DNA of 34,796 nucleotides from JANXSD01 sp043758125. Its GTDB lineage: Bacteria; Bacteroidota; Bacteroidia; AKYH767-A; OLB10. The notes under the pieces were generated by a model. It was not told where the DNA came from. It did no database searches and worked only from the letters and a program-made list of their open reading frames with translations. The DNA is taken from positions 1 through 34,796 of the forward strand of contig JAYVOC010000017.1 of assembly GCA_043758125.1 (NCBI GenBank), in the 5' to 3' direction. Of this stretch, positions 1 through 8,631 are shown piece after piece; the first letter of the stretch is position 1, and each line of letters opens with the position of its first letter. A program made the position numbers and the translations under genes.

Positions 1-225
1 TTAAAAATGAGTTCAATAACTTTTGGAATGAAAAAAAATCCTTGCTTAATTAATAACCATGTTCGCTTTTTGAACTAATTTGAATTTGTATTAATCAAAA
101 TAAAATAATCGACTTTGAGTTAAAAATTAATAATCCATTTTCAAAAGATAATTATTGAATTTCAAAATAAAAATTTTTCTGCTTCTTTCTATTGTTAACT
201 ATTTATTTGCTTTTCCTATTAACAA

Positions 226-1116
226 TTACTTCTTCCTCATTACATACAATAAACTTGAATTTGCATCAATATTTTTTCTTCCTTTTAATGTTGTTTTTAA
301 TCCAATAAGGGTTGCCTTTATCGGATTTTTCCAACCATTTTTATATTTCTCACTAAGTAATGAAATGTAAAATGGATCATAAAATAAAGAAGACACAGAT
401 TCTACTTTAAAACCGTTCATTTCCATCAATTTGCTCATGTCTGCACGTGTAAAATGATACAGATGGCGTGGAACATCATAAGCAGCCCAAAACTCTTTAT
501 AATGCGCCGCATCGTGGGATTTAGCATTCGGAACTGCGATTATCAGAATCCCAGCTGAACTTAAAATTTTATGGAACTGAGTTATCGTTTCTTGCAGTAA
601 ATGAACATGTTCGAGTACATGCCAAAGGGTAATTACACCGAACTGACCTGTTTCAAACGACTGTAAATCAGATGGTTGGCCGATATTTAATTCATAGTTA
701 GCAATTGCAAGTTTTCTAGCATCAGGATCTGGCTCCAAGCCGGCCGCAACCCACCCAGCAGCCTTTGCTTTTGCTAAAAACTCTCCTGTTCCGCAGCCAT
801 AATCTAAAATGGCCTTTGGTAACGGACCAAATGATTCTATCAAGGCCAATTTTTTATCAATCGCACGCCGACGAATAGTTTGATAGAGTGAATTAATAAT
901 CCCTTTTTTAGAATTTGTATGGGAAATGTAAGTCTCTGATTTATAATAATTTCCGATATCATTAACTCCTGGACGAGGATTCGTAAATAAAAAGCCACAC
1001 GTGGAACATCGTTGAACGGAAAACTGCTGATGAGTTACAGTGAAATCGGTACACTCGAAGGCCTTTGATAACTGATTGGAAGAACATATTGGGCAAGCGA
1101 CTAATAATTCAGACAT
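226..1116 (-). CDS. Class I SAM-dependent methyltransferase with N-terminal zinc-ribbon-like motif
   Basis: This 296-residue protein starts with two CxxC pairs (CPICSS near residue 9 and CSTCGF near residue 37), which suggests a small zinc-binding module. A class I methyltransferase fold follows: motif I is LDYGCGTGEFL at about residue 105, and a WHVLEHV segment at about residue 165 matches the motif seen in the Methyltransf_23 group. It should transfer a methyl group from S-adenosylmethionine to an unknown acceptor, probably in the cytoplasm. Family members with this architecture often modify sugars, lipids or small molecules, so the substrate is not assigned. It is the last gene of the minus-strand run and lies about 110 bases downstream of mnmG. 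A parS-like site lies in the gap between them. Confidence 0.85.
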   Translation of the reverse strand: MSELLVACPICSSNQLSKAFECTDFTVTHQQFSVQRCSTCGFLFTNPRPGVNDIGNYYKSETYISHTNSKKGIINSLYQTIRRRAIDKKLALIESFGPLPKAILDYGCGTGEFLAKAKAAGWVAAGLEPDPDARKLAIANYELNIGQPSDLQSFETGQFGVITLWHVLEHVHLLQETITQFHKILSSAGILIIAVPNAKSHDAAHYKEFWAAYDVPRHLYHFTRADMSKLMEMNGFKVESVSSLFYDPFYISLLSEKYKNGWKNPIKATLIGLKTTLKGRKNIDANSSLLYVMRKK

Positions 1117-1210
1117 ATGGAAGAGACAATTTTGAGCGAAAATAGAAGGATTTTGGGTTTGTAATGAGGTAGTAAAATTGATTATTAATACTTAAGTCGG
1201 CGTATTTGTC

Positions 1211-1226
1211 AGTTCCACGTGAAACA
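1211..1226. promoter_or_regulatory. parS: parS-like ParB-binding site, copy 2 (one mismatch)
   Basis: The 16-mer AGTTCCACGTGAAACA differs only at its first base from the parS sequence known from Bacillus subtilis (TGTTCCACGTGAAACA). It sits one base after the mnmG stop codon, in the gap before the methyltransferase gene. ParB binding here would nucleate the partition complex. The mismatch is at the outermost base, so binding is plausible but not certain. A perfect copy lies 1.9 kb to the right. Confidence 0.8.
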
Positions 1227-1227
1227 A

Positions 1228-3099
1228 TTATCTCCCTAAATACACCATTAATACTGACAAATCGGAAGGAGTAACGCCAGAAATACGAGAAGCTTGACCA
1301 AGTGTTCGAGGTCTGATTTTAGTTAATTTCTGGATAGCTTCAGAAGAAAGTGAATTAATCACAGAGAAATCAAGATCTTCTGTAATGCTAATATACTCCA
1401 GGCGATTTACCTTTTCTGCTAACTCAGATTCCTTTTCAATATAACCTTCGTATTTAATGTTGATCTCTGCTTGCTCCATAAACTCATCCGTAGCTCCAAT
1501 ATCTGAAAGCTTGTTTGCTAGATGTGGAAAGGATTCTATCATCGATTTTAAGGTAATTTGCGGACGCCCCAACAAATTATGAAATCTCGCTTTCTGTCTA
1601 ATATGATCCGTTCCTACGGATTCAAGCCATGGATTTGCCTCTTCTGGAGTTATACTTGTATTTTTAAGTAAATCAATAACTAATTGATTACCAACTACTT
1701 TAGTATTTGCTCGATCCAATCTCTCTTTACTAGCAAGCCCTATTTCGTATCCAAGTGGAGTTAAACGTATATCAGCATTATCTTGTCGTAATAATGTTCT
1801 AAATTCTGCCCTACTAGTAAACATGCGATACGGTTCATCAGTTCCTTTTGTAATTAGATCATCAATTAAAACTCCAATATAAGCTTCAGATCTTCCTAAA
1901 ATAACTGGCTTTAAATCATTAATTTTTTGATGCGCATTGATTCCAGCCATCAAACCTTGGCAAGCAGCCTCTTCATATCCAGTAGTTCCGTTAATTTGTC
2001 CGGCGAAATATAAGCCATCAATCAACTTAGTTTCTAACGTATGATTTAATTGAATTGGTGGAAAATAATCGTATTCTATAGCATATCCAGGTCGAAACAT
2101 TTTTACGTTTTCAAAACCTTCAATACTTCTCAAAGCCATGTATTGAACATCTTCTGGCAGTGATGAGGAAAATCCATTCAGATATATCTCTACAGTATCC
2201 CACCCTTCAGGTTCTACAAAAAGTTGGTGACGATCTCGCTCAGAAAAACGGGTTATTTTATCTTCAATCGATGGACAATAACGTGGACCGAGTCCTTGAA
2301 TTCTTCCAGTAAACATAGGGGATTGCTCAAAGCCTGTTCTCAATATTTCATGCACCTTTTCATTGGTGTATGCCATAAAACAACTCTTTTGATTAACCAA
2401 TTTAGGCGTATCGGTATAAGAAAACTTGCTAGGGTTTTCATCGCCAAATTGTTCTTCCATTTTACTATAATCAAGCGATCTTCCATCTAATCTTGGAGGT
2501 GTACCAGTCTTCATACGTCCACTTTCGAAGCCCAATTCAACTAATTGTTCAGTGATACCTGTAGATGCTTTCTCTCCTGATCTTCCTCCACCAAATTGCT
2601 TCTCCCCTATATGAATAATTCCATTTAAAAACGTTCCATTAGTAAGCACCACTGCTTTCGCTTTATACGATAATCCCATCGAGGTATTTACACCTGTAAT
2701 CTTTCCATTTGAATGGATTAAACTGCTTACCATATCTTGAATGAAATCAACATTGGGCGTTTGTTCTAGCATCTTCCTCCACTCAGCGGCAAATAACATG
2801 CGGTCATTTTGTGCCCTAGGGCTCCACATAGCGGGGCCTTTTGATCGGTTAAGCATTCTGAACTGAATTGCACTTCGATCGCTTACAATGCCCGAATACC
2901 CGCCTAATGCATCAATTTCTCGAACTATTTGCCCCTTTGCTATTCCCCCCATTGCAGGATTACAGCTCATTTGTGCAATATTTTGCATATTCATGGTGAT
3001 TAAAAGCACCTTTGAACCCATGTTTGCAGCAGCTGCAGCAGCTTCACAACCAGCGTGACCAGCACCAACAACTATCACATCATAATCTGGATATTTCAT
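1228..3099 (-). CDS. mnmG: tRNA uridine-5-carboxymethylaminomethyl(34) synthesis enzyme MnmG (GidA)
   Basis: MnmG works with MnmE to install the carboxymethylaminomethyl group on wobble uridine 34 of certain tRNAs, using FAD, NADH and a folate one-carbon donor. The N-terminus has the FAD-binding Rossmann motif VVGAGHAGCEAA. The conserved GTFLNGIIHIG block, the FGGGRSGE block and the C-terminal FAD motif GLYFAGQINGTTGYEEAA are all present. From the ATG at 3099 the protein has 623 residues, close to the 629 of E. coli GidA. The frame also allows a start 18 bases upstream (3117) that would add MFHVEQ. Those codons are simply the parS site read in frame, and MKYPDYDVIVVG aligns well with the family N-terminus, so the inner start is preferred. 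It is transcribed downstream of ybeY. Confidence 0.97.
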   Translation of the reverse strand: MKYPDYDVIVVGAGHAGCEAAAAAANMGSKVLLITMNMQNIAQMSCNPAMGGIAKGQIVREIDALGGYSGIVSDRSAIQFRMLNRSKGPAMWSPRAQNDRMLFAAEWRKMLEQTPNVDFIQDMVSSLIHSNGKITGVNTSMGLSYKAKAVVLTNGTFLNGIIHIGEKQFGGGRSGEKASTGITEQLVELGFESGRMKTGTPPRLDGRSLDYSKMEEQFGDENPSKFSYTDTPKLVNQKSCFMAYTNEKVHEILRTGFEQSPMFTGRIQGLGPRYCPSIEDKITRFSERDRHQLFVEPEGWDTVEIYLNGFSSSLPEDVQYMALRSIEGFENVKMFRPGYAIEYDYFPPIQLNHTLETKLIDGLYFAGQINGTTGYEEAACQGLMAGINAHQKINDLKPVILGRSEAYIGVLIDDLITKGTDEPYRMFTSRAEFRTLLRQDNADIRLTPLGYEIGLASKERLDRANTKVVGNQLVIDLLKNTSITPEEANPWLESVGTDHIRQKARFHNLLGRPQITLKSMIESFPHLANKLSDIGATDEFMEQAEINIKYEGYIEKESELAEKVNRLEYISITEDLDFSVINSLSSEAIQKLTKIRPRTLGQASRISGVTPSDLSVLMVYLGR

Positions 3100-3100
3100 T

Positions 3101-3116
3101 TGTTCCACGTGAAACA
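3101..3116. promoter_or_regulatory. parS: parS ParB-binding site, copy 1 (perfect)
   Basis: The 16-mer TGTTCCACGTGAAACA is an exact match to the parS sequence of Bacillus subtilis, whose core palindrome is conserved across most bacterial phyla. It lies directly upstream of the preferred mnmG start codon, and inside the longer alternative frame. A second copy, one mismatch away, follows the mnmG stop. Because parS sites cluster near the replication origin in most genomes, the site marks this region as probably origin-proximal. No parA or parB gene is in the window. Confidence 0.93.
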
Positions 3117-3314
3117 TATTATTTTAATAATTGATAAATATACATTAAATATCTGAATACCAACCTAATACCTAAATAACTTATAAGGCTGAAAATGTGG
3201 ACAAACAAGTAAAAGGAAAAGCCATTTACGACTTGTATCATTAACAAATACAAACGAATTGGCATTTCACAGAGGCGAAATACGGTCGTTTTATAAACGT
3301 GCTATTAAGTTGAT

Positions 3315-3740
3315 TTATAAAAACTTGCGCAAAGATAAATAGAAATCTTCCTTCTCCGACATAATCACTTTATCAGATGGCTTTTTGTCTTTGTACCCAC
3401 AAACATGCAAAAGCCCATGTACAATTACACGATGCAACTCATTTGCAATAGTAGATTTTTGTGACTTAGCATTATCACGAATTCTATCAATACTAATATA
3501 TAGCTCCGCATTAATGAGCGATTGAACCGTAGATTGGTCAAAAGTGATAATATCAGTATAAGTATCATGCTTTAAAAACTGCATGTTCATTTTATAAAGA
3601 TACTCATCAGAACAAATAATTATGTTCAAAGAATCAATCTTAAATCCCTCATATTTAGCAGTAGCAACGAGCCATAAACTTAGCTCCTTTTTGCTCTTAA
3701 TCGTATATCGAGTCTTTGTATTAAAAAATTCGATATTCAT
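3315..3740 (-). CDS. ybeY: Endoribonuclease YbeY (rRNA maturation factor)
   Basis: YbeY is a metal-dependent single-strand endoribonuclease needed for 16S rRNA 3' end maturation and ribosome quality control. The 141-residue protein has the family body (FDQSTV at about residue 66, ELYISIDRI at about 79) and the active-site segment HGLLHVCGYKD. E. coli uses three histidines in HxxxHxxxxxH. Here the third position is aspartate, which from memory is also the state in other Bacteroidota. The annotated start is the ATG at 3740; the frame extends two codons upstream but only through TTG codons. It lies between the RsbW-like ATPase and mnmG in the same direction. Confidence 0.9.
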   Translation of the reverse strand: MNIEFFNTKTRYTIKSKKELSLWLVATAKYEGFKIDSLNIIICSDEYLYKMNMQFLKHDTYTDIITFDQSTVQSLINAELYISIDRIRDNAKSQKSTIANELHRVIVHGLLHVCGYKDKKPSDKVIMSEKEDFYLSLRKFL

Positions 3741-3774
3741 CAACAAAAGAGCTAAATTAATTGGTTGTCAACTA

Positions 3775-4203
3775 TTAACCTTCAATATGGCCATTAGTCT
3801 TGAAGTAAAGTTCAACCACTTTACCATTATCTGAAAAGATAATTTGATCAGCAAGATGTTTCATTAAAAAGACTCCTCTACCTGTTGGCTTTTCCAAATT
3901 GTCTGGGTCAGTTGGATCGGGAATATTTAGGTAATCAAAACCTGCACCTTCATCACTCACCGTAAAAGAAATTTGATCTGCATCGACCTCGTAAGCAATG
4001 TTCACCTTACGGTCGGCATCATATTTATTTCCATGCTGAATAGCATTATTAACTGCTTCTGTAACCGCTACAAGCATATTGCCATAGCATTCCTCTTGGA
4101 TATTGTAGTCTGCTTTAATTTCATCAATTAGCTTTTCCACTAAATTGATACTTTCAGGCTGTGATACAATCTGTAGGTTGAATGTTTGCTTCTCTGTATT
4201 CAT
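3775..4203 (-). CDS. RsbW-like ATP-binding protein (HATPase_c_2, anti-sigma regulatory factor type)
   Basis: The 142-residue protein is a single GHKL ATPase domain of the kind found in RsbW/SpoIIAB serine kinases. The N box is EAVNNAIQHGNK (about residues 55-66), the G1 box is DEGAGFD (about 103-109), and the G2 box is GRGVFLMKHLAD (about 127-138). Such proteins usually phosphorylate an anti-sigma factor antagonist or bind a partner. No sigma factor or STAS-domain antagonist is nearby, so its partner is unknown. The start chosen is the ATG at 4203, four bases after the stop of the DUF4175 gene. An in-frame ATG at 4218 would instead overlap that gene. Close spacing to both neighbours indicates co-transcription with the DUF4175 gene and ybeY. 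Confidence 0.85.
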   Translation of the reverse strand: MNTEKQTFNLQIVSQPESINLVEKLIDEIKADYNIQEECYGNMLVAVTEAVNNAIQHGNKYDADRKVNIAYEVDADQISFTVSDEGAGFDYLNIPDPTDPDNLEKPTGRGVFLMKHLADQIIFSDNGKVVELYFKTNGHIEG

Positions 4204-4207
4204 CGTG

Positions 4208-7200
4208 TCAATCTTCAATACTTTGGAAGTACGAATTAACTAAGTTTTTATAGAATGTTGTGAAGGATGGCGGGATGGTTTTCAACAACTCCGTTTCCCT
4301 CATTTTTAATCGCTTGTATTCTTCAAATTGAGGTGGCGTTCTCGTTATGTCTTTTGCCTCACTTGACTCTCTACGCTCCTCTTTCTCTCGTTCACGTTCT
4401 GCTTTTTCCGACTCTAACAATCTCGTCAAAATCTCTTGCTGACGGTTCAATGTCATATCGGAAATGCGCTTATTCACAATGTCTTTTTCCGTTTCTTCCA
4501 TTTGTTGGGCGATTTTATTGAGATCCCCAAGCTTTCCCTGACCGTCTTTATTGTCGTTTTGATTCATCTGTTGAATCGCATTTCGTAACGCTCCTTGCTG
4601 TGCCGCAAGTCTTGCTAACTGCTCACTCATCCCTGCACCCTGACCTTCACCTGGTTTTTTACCATTAGGCATTTTACCTTGTTTGTCAAGCTTCTCTTTC
4701 ATGTCTTTCAACTGCTGGCTCAACTTCTCCTGCATCTTTTTTATATCACCAGCACTAGGACCAGGAGAAGGCTTACCTTTCTTACCCGGCTTTTTACAAG
4801 ATCCGCTACCTGGCATATTTGACTCTTGTTGCATCTTATCAAGAGATTCACTTAACATCAAAGCTAAGTTATTTACTGCTGTCATCACAAATTGCTGGTT
4901 CGCTCGCGCCTGAGGAACTATTCGATCCTGAAGGTTATCTAATGCCTTTTCCGTATTGTCATTAATATCTGTGATCTGTTCATTTACAGAAGAAGAAATT
5001 TGTGCAACACGTTTACTAAGCGCCAACAGCGAGTCTTCTAAAACTTTTGCATCATCCTTTAGCTTACGTTGAACTTGTGCCATTTTTAAATAACGAGGAT
5101 TATTAATGTCGACAGTTTTTAAGTCTTCCATTAATGCTTCTTGATCAAACGAAAAATGAATTAAGTTTTCAAGTAATGCTCTTAGTGCTTGTTCATCTTC
5201 TTCTGCTTGCTCTTCCTTCGCTGCTTGTTGTTGCGATTTCATTTTATCTGAAAGCTCTTTCATCTTTTTAGCAGCACTTTTTTGAGGTTTAGATGCCTTT
5301 CCGCTTTTTCCTTGCTTTAACTCCTCCTTGCTATCTTTCATATCCTTATCGATAGCCTCTTCCTCTTTATCAAAACTCTTGAGGTCTTCAGAGAAATCAA
5401 GTTCCTCGTTTTTCTTTTCTATATCGTCTAAATCCTTTTTAACATCTTCAAACTCTTTATTCAATGAATCTTGCTGATCTTTTAACTTATCTGTATCAGA
5501 ATTCTTTTCATCACTTTTATCGGCAAGCTTATCTTGTTTCTTTGAAAGTTCGTCCAAATTATCAGCGGTCTCTTTTAACTTTTTATCCAGTTCCATCTGC
5601 TTAAAAAGTTCAAGTGTTCGGTCCAGTTGTTTTTCAAGATCCTTGTTATCGAGCTTCATTTTATCCATCATCTCCTGAAGCTTCTGCTTATCCACTTCTG
5701 CCATCAGCTTCTCCATCTCTGCCATCATCTTTTTCATTTCTGGCGACATCAACTTATCGAAAAGTTCTTCCAATTGCTGTTGTTTCTGAGCAATATCTGG
5801 ATCCGTTTTCTTGAACTCGTTTTGTTGTTTGGTATTCTGTTGATTTTGCTTTTTGATGTCTTCAATCTTTTTCTCTAACTCCTTTTGCTCTTTCAAAACA
5901 TCACTCATCTTTTTACGATCATCAAAATCTAAACTTTTTTTATTGAGTAGATCCTTATTCAGGTCGTTTAATCTTTTTTGAAGTTCCTTAGCTTTGTTCA
6001 TGCTTGCCTCTAAATCATCTTTGAGGGCTTTGTTTTTATCATCAGCATCCTTAGCTAATTCATTTGTTGAAGGTGCCTTAAAAACGTTTGATTGAGAGCG
6101 AGCTGACTTCGGTCCTTGAACACCATCATTATCCCATACTTCAAAATAATATTCTAACTCATCACCAGGTTTAATTTCTAAGGCGCTTAAATCCCAGTAG
6201 TGAAAAAATTGTTCTGACGTAGCATTTCTATTGATAGCAATTGGCGTTGCGAGAGGTTGCTCGTTTACTTCTTGTCCATCGCGTTTAATGAAACGATAAC
6301 GGAACAGTAGTTTACTCAAGCCGTAATCATCATGCGCAAGGCCACGAAAATACATACGTTGGTAAGAAGCAGAATCTTGTTGTTGTTCTACTTGAATAGT
6401 AGGGAATTGATCAGGAATTACGATGATACTATATTGCATAGAATCTTTCGAATCCATGTATTTATTAGAAGTGCGAATACTGTATTGAGAACCTTGTAAA
6501 AATCGCTTTTGAAACTCATATTTATTTTCTTCCAAATTAGCTAGTGCATACGTTGTGTCGGTAAAACGTAACCGCAATGAACTTGTATTTTGTGTGCCGA
6601 AGTTCCATGTAATGCGCGTGCCTGCTGGGATAATTAAGTCGCCGGTATTTTTAAGCTCTTCGTTTTTCTTGCCGAGATAGGAAGGGTAATCTAATTTAAT
6701 GCTGAAATTAACCAATACTGGATTGGGAACAGCATGTAAGGTGAATTCGGAAGAACTGTATCCATCAGCCAATAATTTGAACTCCGTATCCGATTGTACA
6801 TTTCTAAAAGCATAATGGAAATTCACAATATTTTCCTTCTCCAAACGAAATTGATTTTCTCCAATCTGAATAAAAACTTCTTGTGGAATTTCTTTACCAC
6901 TAAGTTTTACATCAAGCGTAAAATCATCGAACTGTACAACTTGCAATTTTTTATTGCGAATGTTAAAATCGAAAGGTGCGGGTTTACTAAACGTAGTATT
7001 ATGTTGCAGCAAACGTTTTGTTGGATCAGTAATTAAGCTTGGTGCTGCAACGAGAACAACAAGAAATATGACTGCTGGAATTGCTGCAAATTTTAAATAT
7101 TTACGATTACTGCTTAAGTCGATTGCAGAGGTAAATGGAATAGGGCGAAGCTCTTCACTTTTCTGATTGATACTCGCATGAATCAATGAAATCTGATCTT

Positions 7201-7579
7201 GATTTTGATCAGCTAAATCATGAAGTTGTAAAGTATTTAAAAGCTTATCTTTTATATGCGAAAAATGTTCTCCAATTATATTTGCAGCAGTAGTATGGCT
7301 GATGACCGGTCCGAGGCGATAGAGTTTTGATAAAGGAATAAATACCAATCGCCAAAGCACAATTGCTGTAGCTGATAGGTAAAAATAAAATAAAACGGAA
7401 CGAACAGCGGTATTAAACCAAGCAAAAGATTCGAGGAGTGCTACTGCGAGATAAAATCCTAACAGTAATGTGAAGGCATAAATTCCACCACGAATTAATT
7501 GATTGATATAATATTTCCTGATGAACGCATCGAGCTTAATTAATAGTTCGCGGTAGTTGGAATCGGTTGATTGCATCAT
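4208..7579 (-). CDS. Large DUF4175-family membrane protein with long coiled coil
   Basis: This 1123-residue protein starts with two or three hydrophobic segments (about residues 30-50, 60-85 and 165-182), followed by a beta-rich region to about residue 500. A very long, highly charged lysine/glutamate/glutamine-rich coiled coil then fills much of residues 515-1000. A low-complexity glycine/lysine/proline patch lies near residue 945, and the tail is charged. This layout matches the DUF4175 family of Bacteroidota, whose function is not established. The protein is probably anchored in the inner membrane with the coiled coil on one side. It is the first gene of a minus-strand run with the RsbW-like ATPase, ybeY and mnmG. 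Confidence 0.85.
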   Translation of the reverse strand: MMQSTDSNYRELLIKLDAFIRKYYINQLIRGGIYAFTLLLGFYLAVALLESFAWFNTAVRSVLFYFYLSATAIVLWRLVFIPLSKLYRLGPVISHTTAANIIGEHFSHIKDKLLNTLQLHDLADQNQDQISLIHASINQKSEELRPIPFTSAIDLSSNRKYLKFAAIPAVIFLVVLVAAPSLITDPTKRLLQHNTTFSKPAPFDFNIRNKKLQVVQFDDFTLDVKLSGKEIPQEVFIQIGENQFRLEKENIVNFHYAFRNVQSDTEFKLLADGYSSSEFTLHAVPNPVLVNFSIKLDYPSYLGKKNEELKNTGDLIIPAGTRITWNFGTQNTSSLRLRFTDTTYALANLEENKYEFQKRFLQGSQYSIRTSNKYMDSKDSMQYSIIVIPDQFPTIQVEQQQDSASYQRMYFRGLAHDDYGLSKLLFRYRFIKRDGQEVNEQPLATPIAINRNATSEQFFHYWDLSALEIKPGDELEYYFEVWDNDGVQGPKSARSQSNVFKAPSTNELAKDADDKNKALKDDLEASMNKAKELQKRLNDLNKDLLNKKSLDFDDRKKMSDVLKEQKELEKKIEDIKKQNQQNTKQQNEFKKTDPDIAQKQQQLEELFDKLMSPEMKKMMAEMEKLMAEVDKQKLQEMMDKMKLDNKDLEKQLDRTLELFKQMELDKKLKETADNLDELSKKQDKLADKSDEKNSDTDKLKDQQDSLNKEFEDVKKDLDDIEKKNEELDFSEDLKSFDKEEEAIDKDMKDSKEELKQGKSGKASKPQKSAAKKMKELSDKMKSQQQAAKEEQAEEDEQALRALLENLIHFSFDQEALMEDLKTVDINNPRYLKMAQVQRKLKDDAKVLEDSLLALSKRVAQISSSVNEQITDINDNTEKALDNLQDRIVPQARANQQFVMTAVNNLALMLSESLDKMQQESNMPGSGSCKKPGKKGKPSPGPSAGDIKKMQEKLSQQLKDMKEKLDKQGKMPNGKKPGEGQGAGMSEQLARLAAQQGALRNAIQQMNQNDNKDGQGKLGDLNKIAQQMEETEKDIVNKRISDMTLNRQQEILTRLLESEKAEREREKEERRESSEAKDITRTPPQFEEYKRLKMRETELLKTIPPSFTTFYKNLVNSYFQSIED

Positions 7580-7581
7580 AA

Positions 7582-7612
7582 CAAAGTTACGGAGAAGGAT
7601 CCGTTAAACAGA
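7582..7612 (-). promoter_or_regulatory. Candidate Bacteroidota promoter of the DUF4175 operon
   Basis: Read on the minus strand, TAACTTTG (7582-7589) matches the Bacteroidota -7 box TAnnTTTG. TCTG, one mismatch from the -33 box TTTG, lies 19 bases upstream. The box is only two or three bases from the start codon, so the transcript would have almost no 5' leader. A short dyad ACGGA/TCCGT lies between the two boxes. This is a prediction by motif only. Confidence 0.35.
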
Positions 7613-7662
7613 TAACGGTAATAGTACTATTTTCTTACGTTGAAGAGAGGGTAAATGTTAGT

Positions 7663-8556
7663 TTAAATTGCTAATCTTCCAAATACACCTAACGGTAGCT
7701 GTACTTTTGATGTTGCATCGAGGTAAATCTCACCATATTGGGCTTTATTCATTCGCTTTGGAAATGCCTCCGCTAGAAGATTACGAATAATCATTGCTGA
7801 GAAGCCTAGCGAATACGTATTTAACACGAGAAAAGAATTTTCTGGCTCAAGCAAATCAGCAACTGCATGAATCATGTCATTGATCATTTCTTCCAGCTTC
7901 CAATTTTCGCCATTTGGACCGTGACCAAAAGCTGGGGGGTCGAGAATGATTCCATTGTACTTTTTACCTCGTTTTTGTTCCCTCTTTACAAATGTTGTGG
8001 CATCTTCCACGAGCCAGCGAATATCTTTTAGGTTAGAGTATTCCATATTTTCCTTCGACCATGAAACAACTTGCTTTATGGAGTCGAGGTGAATTACATC
8101 TGCGCCAGCTGCCTTTGCCGCTAATGATGCGCCACCAGTATAAGCGAATAGGTTGAGAACACGTGGAACAGGAACTTCCTTTTTTATCTCAGTAATCTGG
8201 TCGTATATAAAATCCCAGTTAACAGCTTGTTCGGGGAAAATTCCTACATGCTTGAAGGAAGTTAGTCCGAGCCGAAAAACAATTTCTGCATTCGATCGTC
8301 CGCCAACAGCGTATTTTATTTTCCACTGGTCAGGCATATCCTTCTTGAGCTTCACCCAAATACCTGAAGAACTTGACTTGGATTGAAACTTTACATGCGC
8401 AATCTTATTCCATTCTGCCGTTGACATTTTCTTTCGCCATACAGCTTGAGGTTCGGGGCGAATGGTAATATAATTTCCAAATCTTTCCAGTTTTTCGAAA
8501 TCACCGCAATCGATTAATTCGTAATCAGTAAATTTTTGAGGAGAGAGAAGTAGCAT
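7663..8556 (-). CDS. RlmI-like class I SAM-dependent RNA methyltransferase
   Basis: The 297-residue protein resembles the C-terminal catalytic part of the RlmI/YccW group of rRNA cytosine methyltransferases. Motif I is VLNLFAYTGGASLAA at about residue 135. An acidic D-S position after GADVIHLD binds the cofactor, and the catalytic segment ILDPPAFGHGP lies at about residue 208. It lacks an N-terminal PUA domain, so it is shorter than E. coli RlmI and could have another target. The ATG at 8556 is used as the start. The frame runs seven codons further upstream, but only to a TTG. The substrate RNA is not assigned. Confidence 0.85.
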   Translation of the reverse strand: MLLLSPQKFTDYELIDCGDFEKLERFGNYITIRPEPQAVWRKKMSTAEWNKIAHVKFQSKSSSSGIWVKLKKDMPDQWKIKYAVGGRSNAEIVFRLGLTSFKHVGIFPEQAVNWDFIYDQITEIKKEVPVPRVLNLFAYTGGASLAAKAAGADVIHLDSIKQVVSWSKENMEYSNLKDIRWLVEDATTFVKREQKRGKKYNGIILDPPAFGHGPNGENWKLEEMINDMIHAVADLLEPENSFLVLNTYSLGFSAMIIRNLLAEAFPKRMNKAQYGEIYLDATSKVQLPLGVFGRLAI

Positions 8557-8631
8557 GTGGCGCGAAGATAAATACAATTGGTTGTAGGTGAGATTCGAAT
8601 TTGCAATTGAGTTGAATCAATCATCAACATT

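Noticed and set aside
1..80. Start of a minus-strand gene running off the left edge
   Set aside because: One minus frame stays open to the edge, but it follows a stop codon and has no ATG in this stretch; too short to support.
155..370. Small plus-strand hydrophobic frame at the left end
   Set aside because: It overlaps the methyltransferase gene and reads as its antisense; the hydrophobic look comes from AT-rich complement.
993..1008. Further parS-like sequence (right half CACGTGGAACA)
   Set aside because: Only 12 of 16 bases match and the left half is destroyed; it lies in the coding region of the methyltransferase and is best explained by chance.
8155..8170. parS-like half-site in the RlmI-like gene
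   Set aside because: Only 11 of 16 bases match; the half-site is explained by the codons of the protein.
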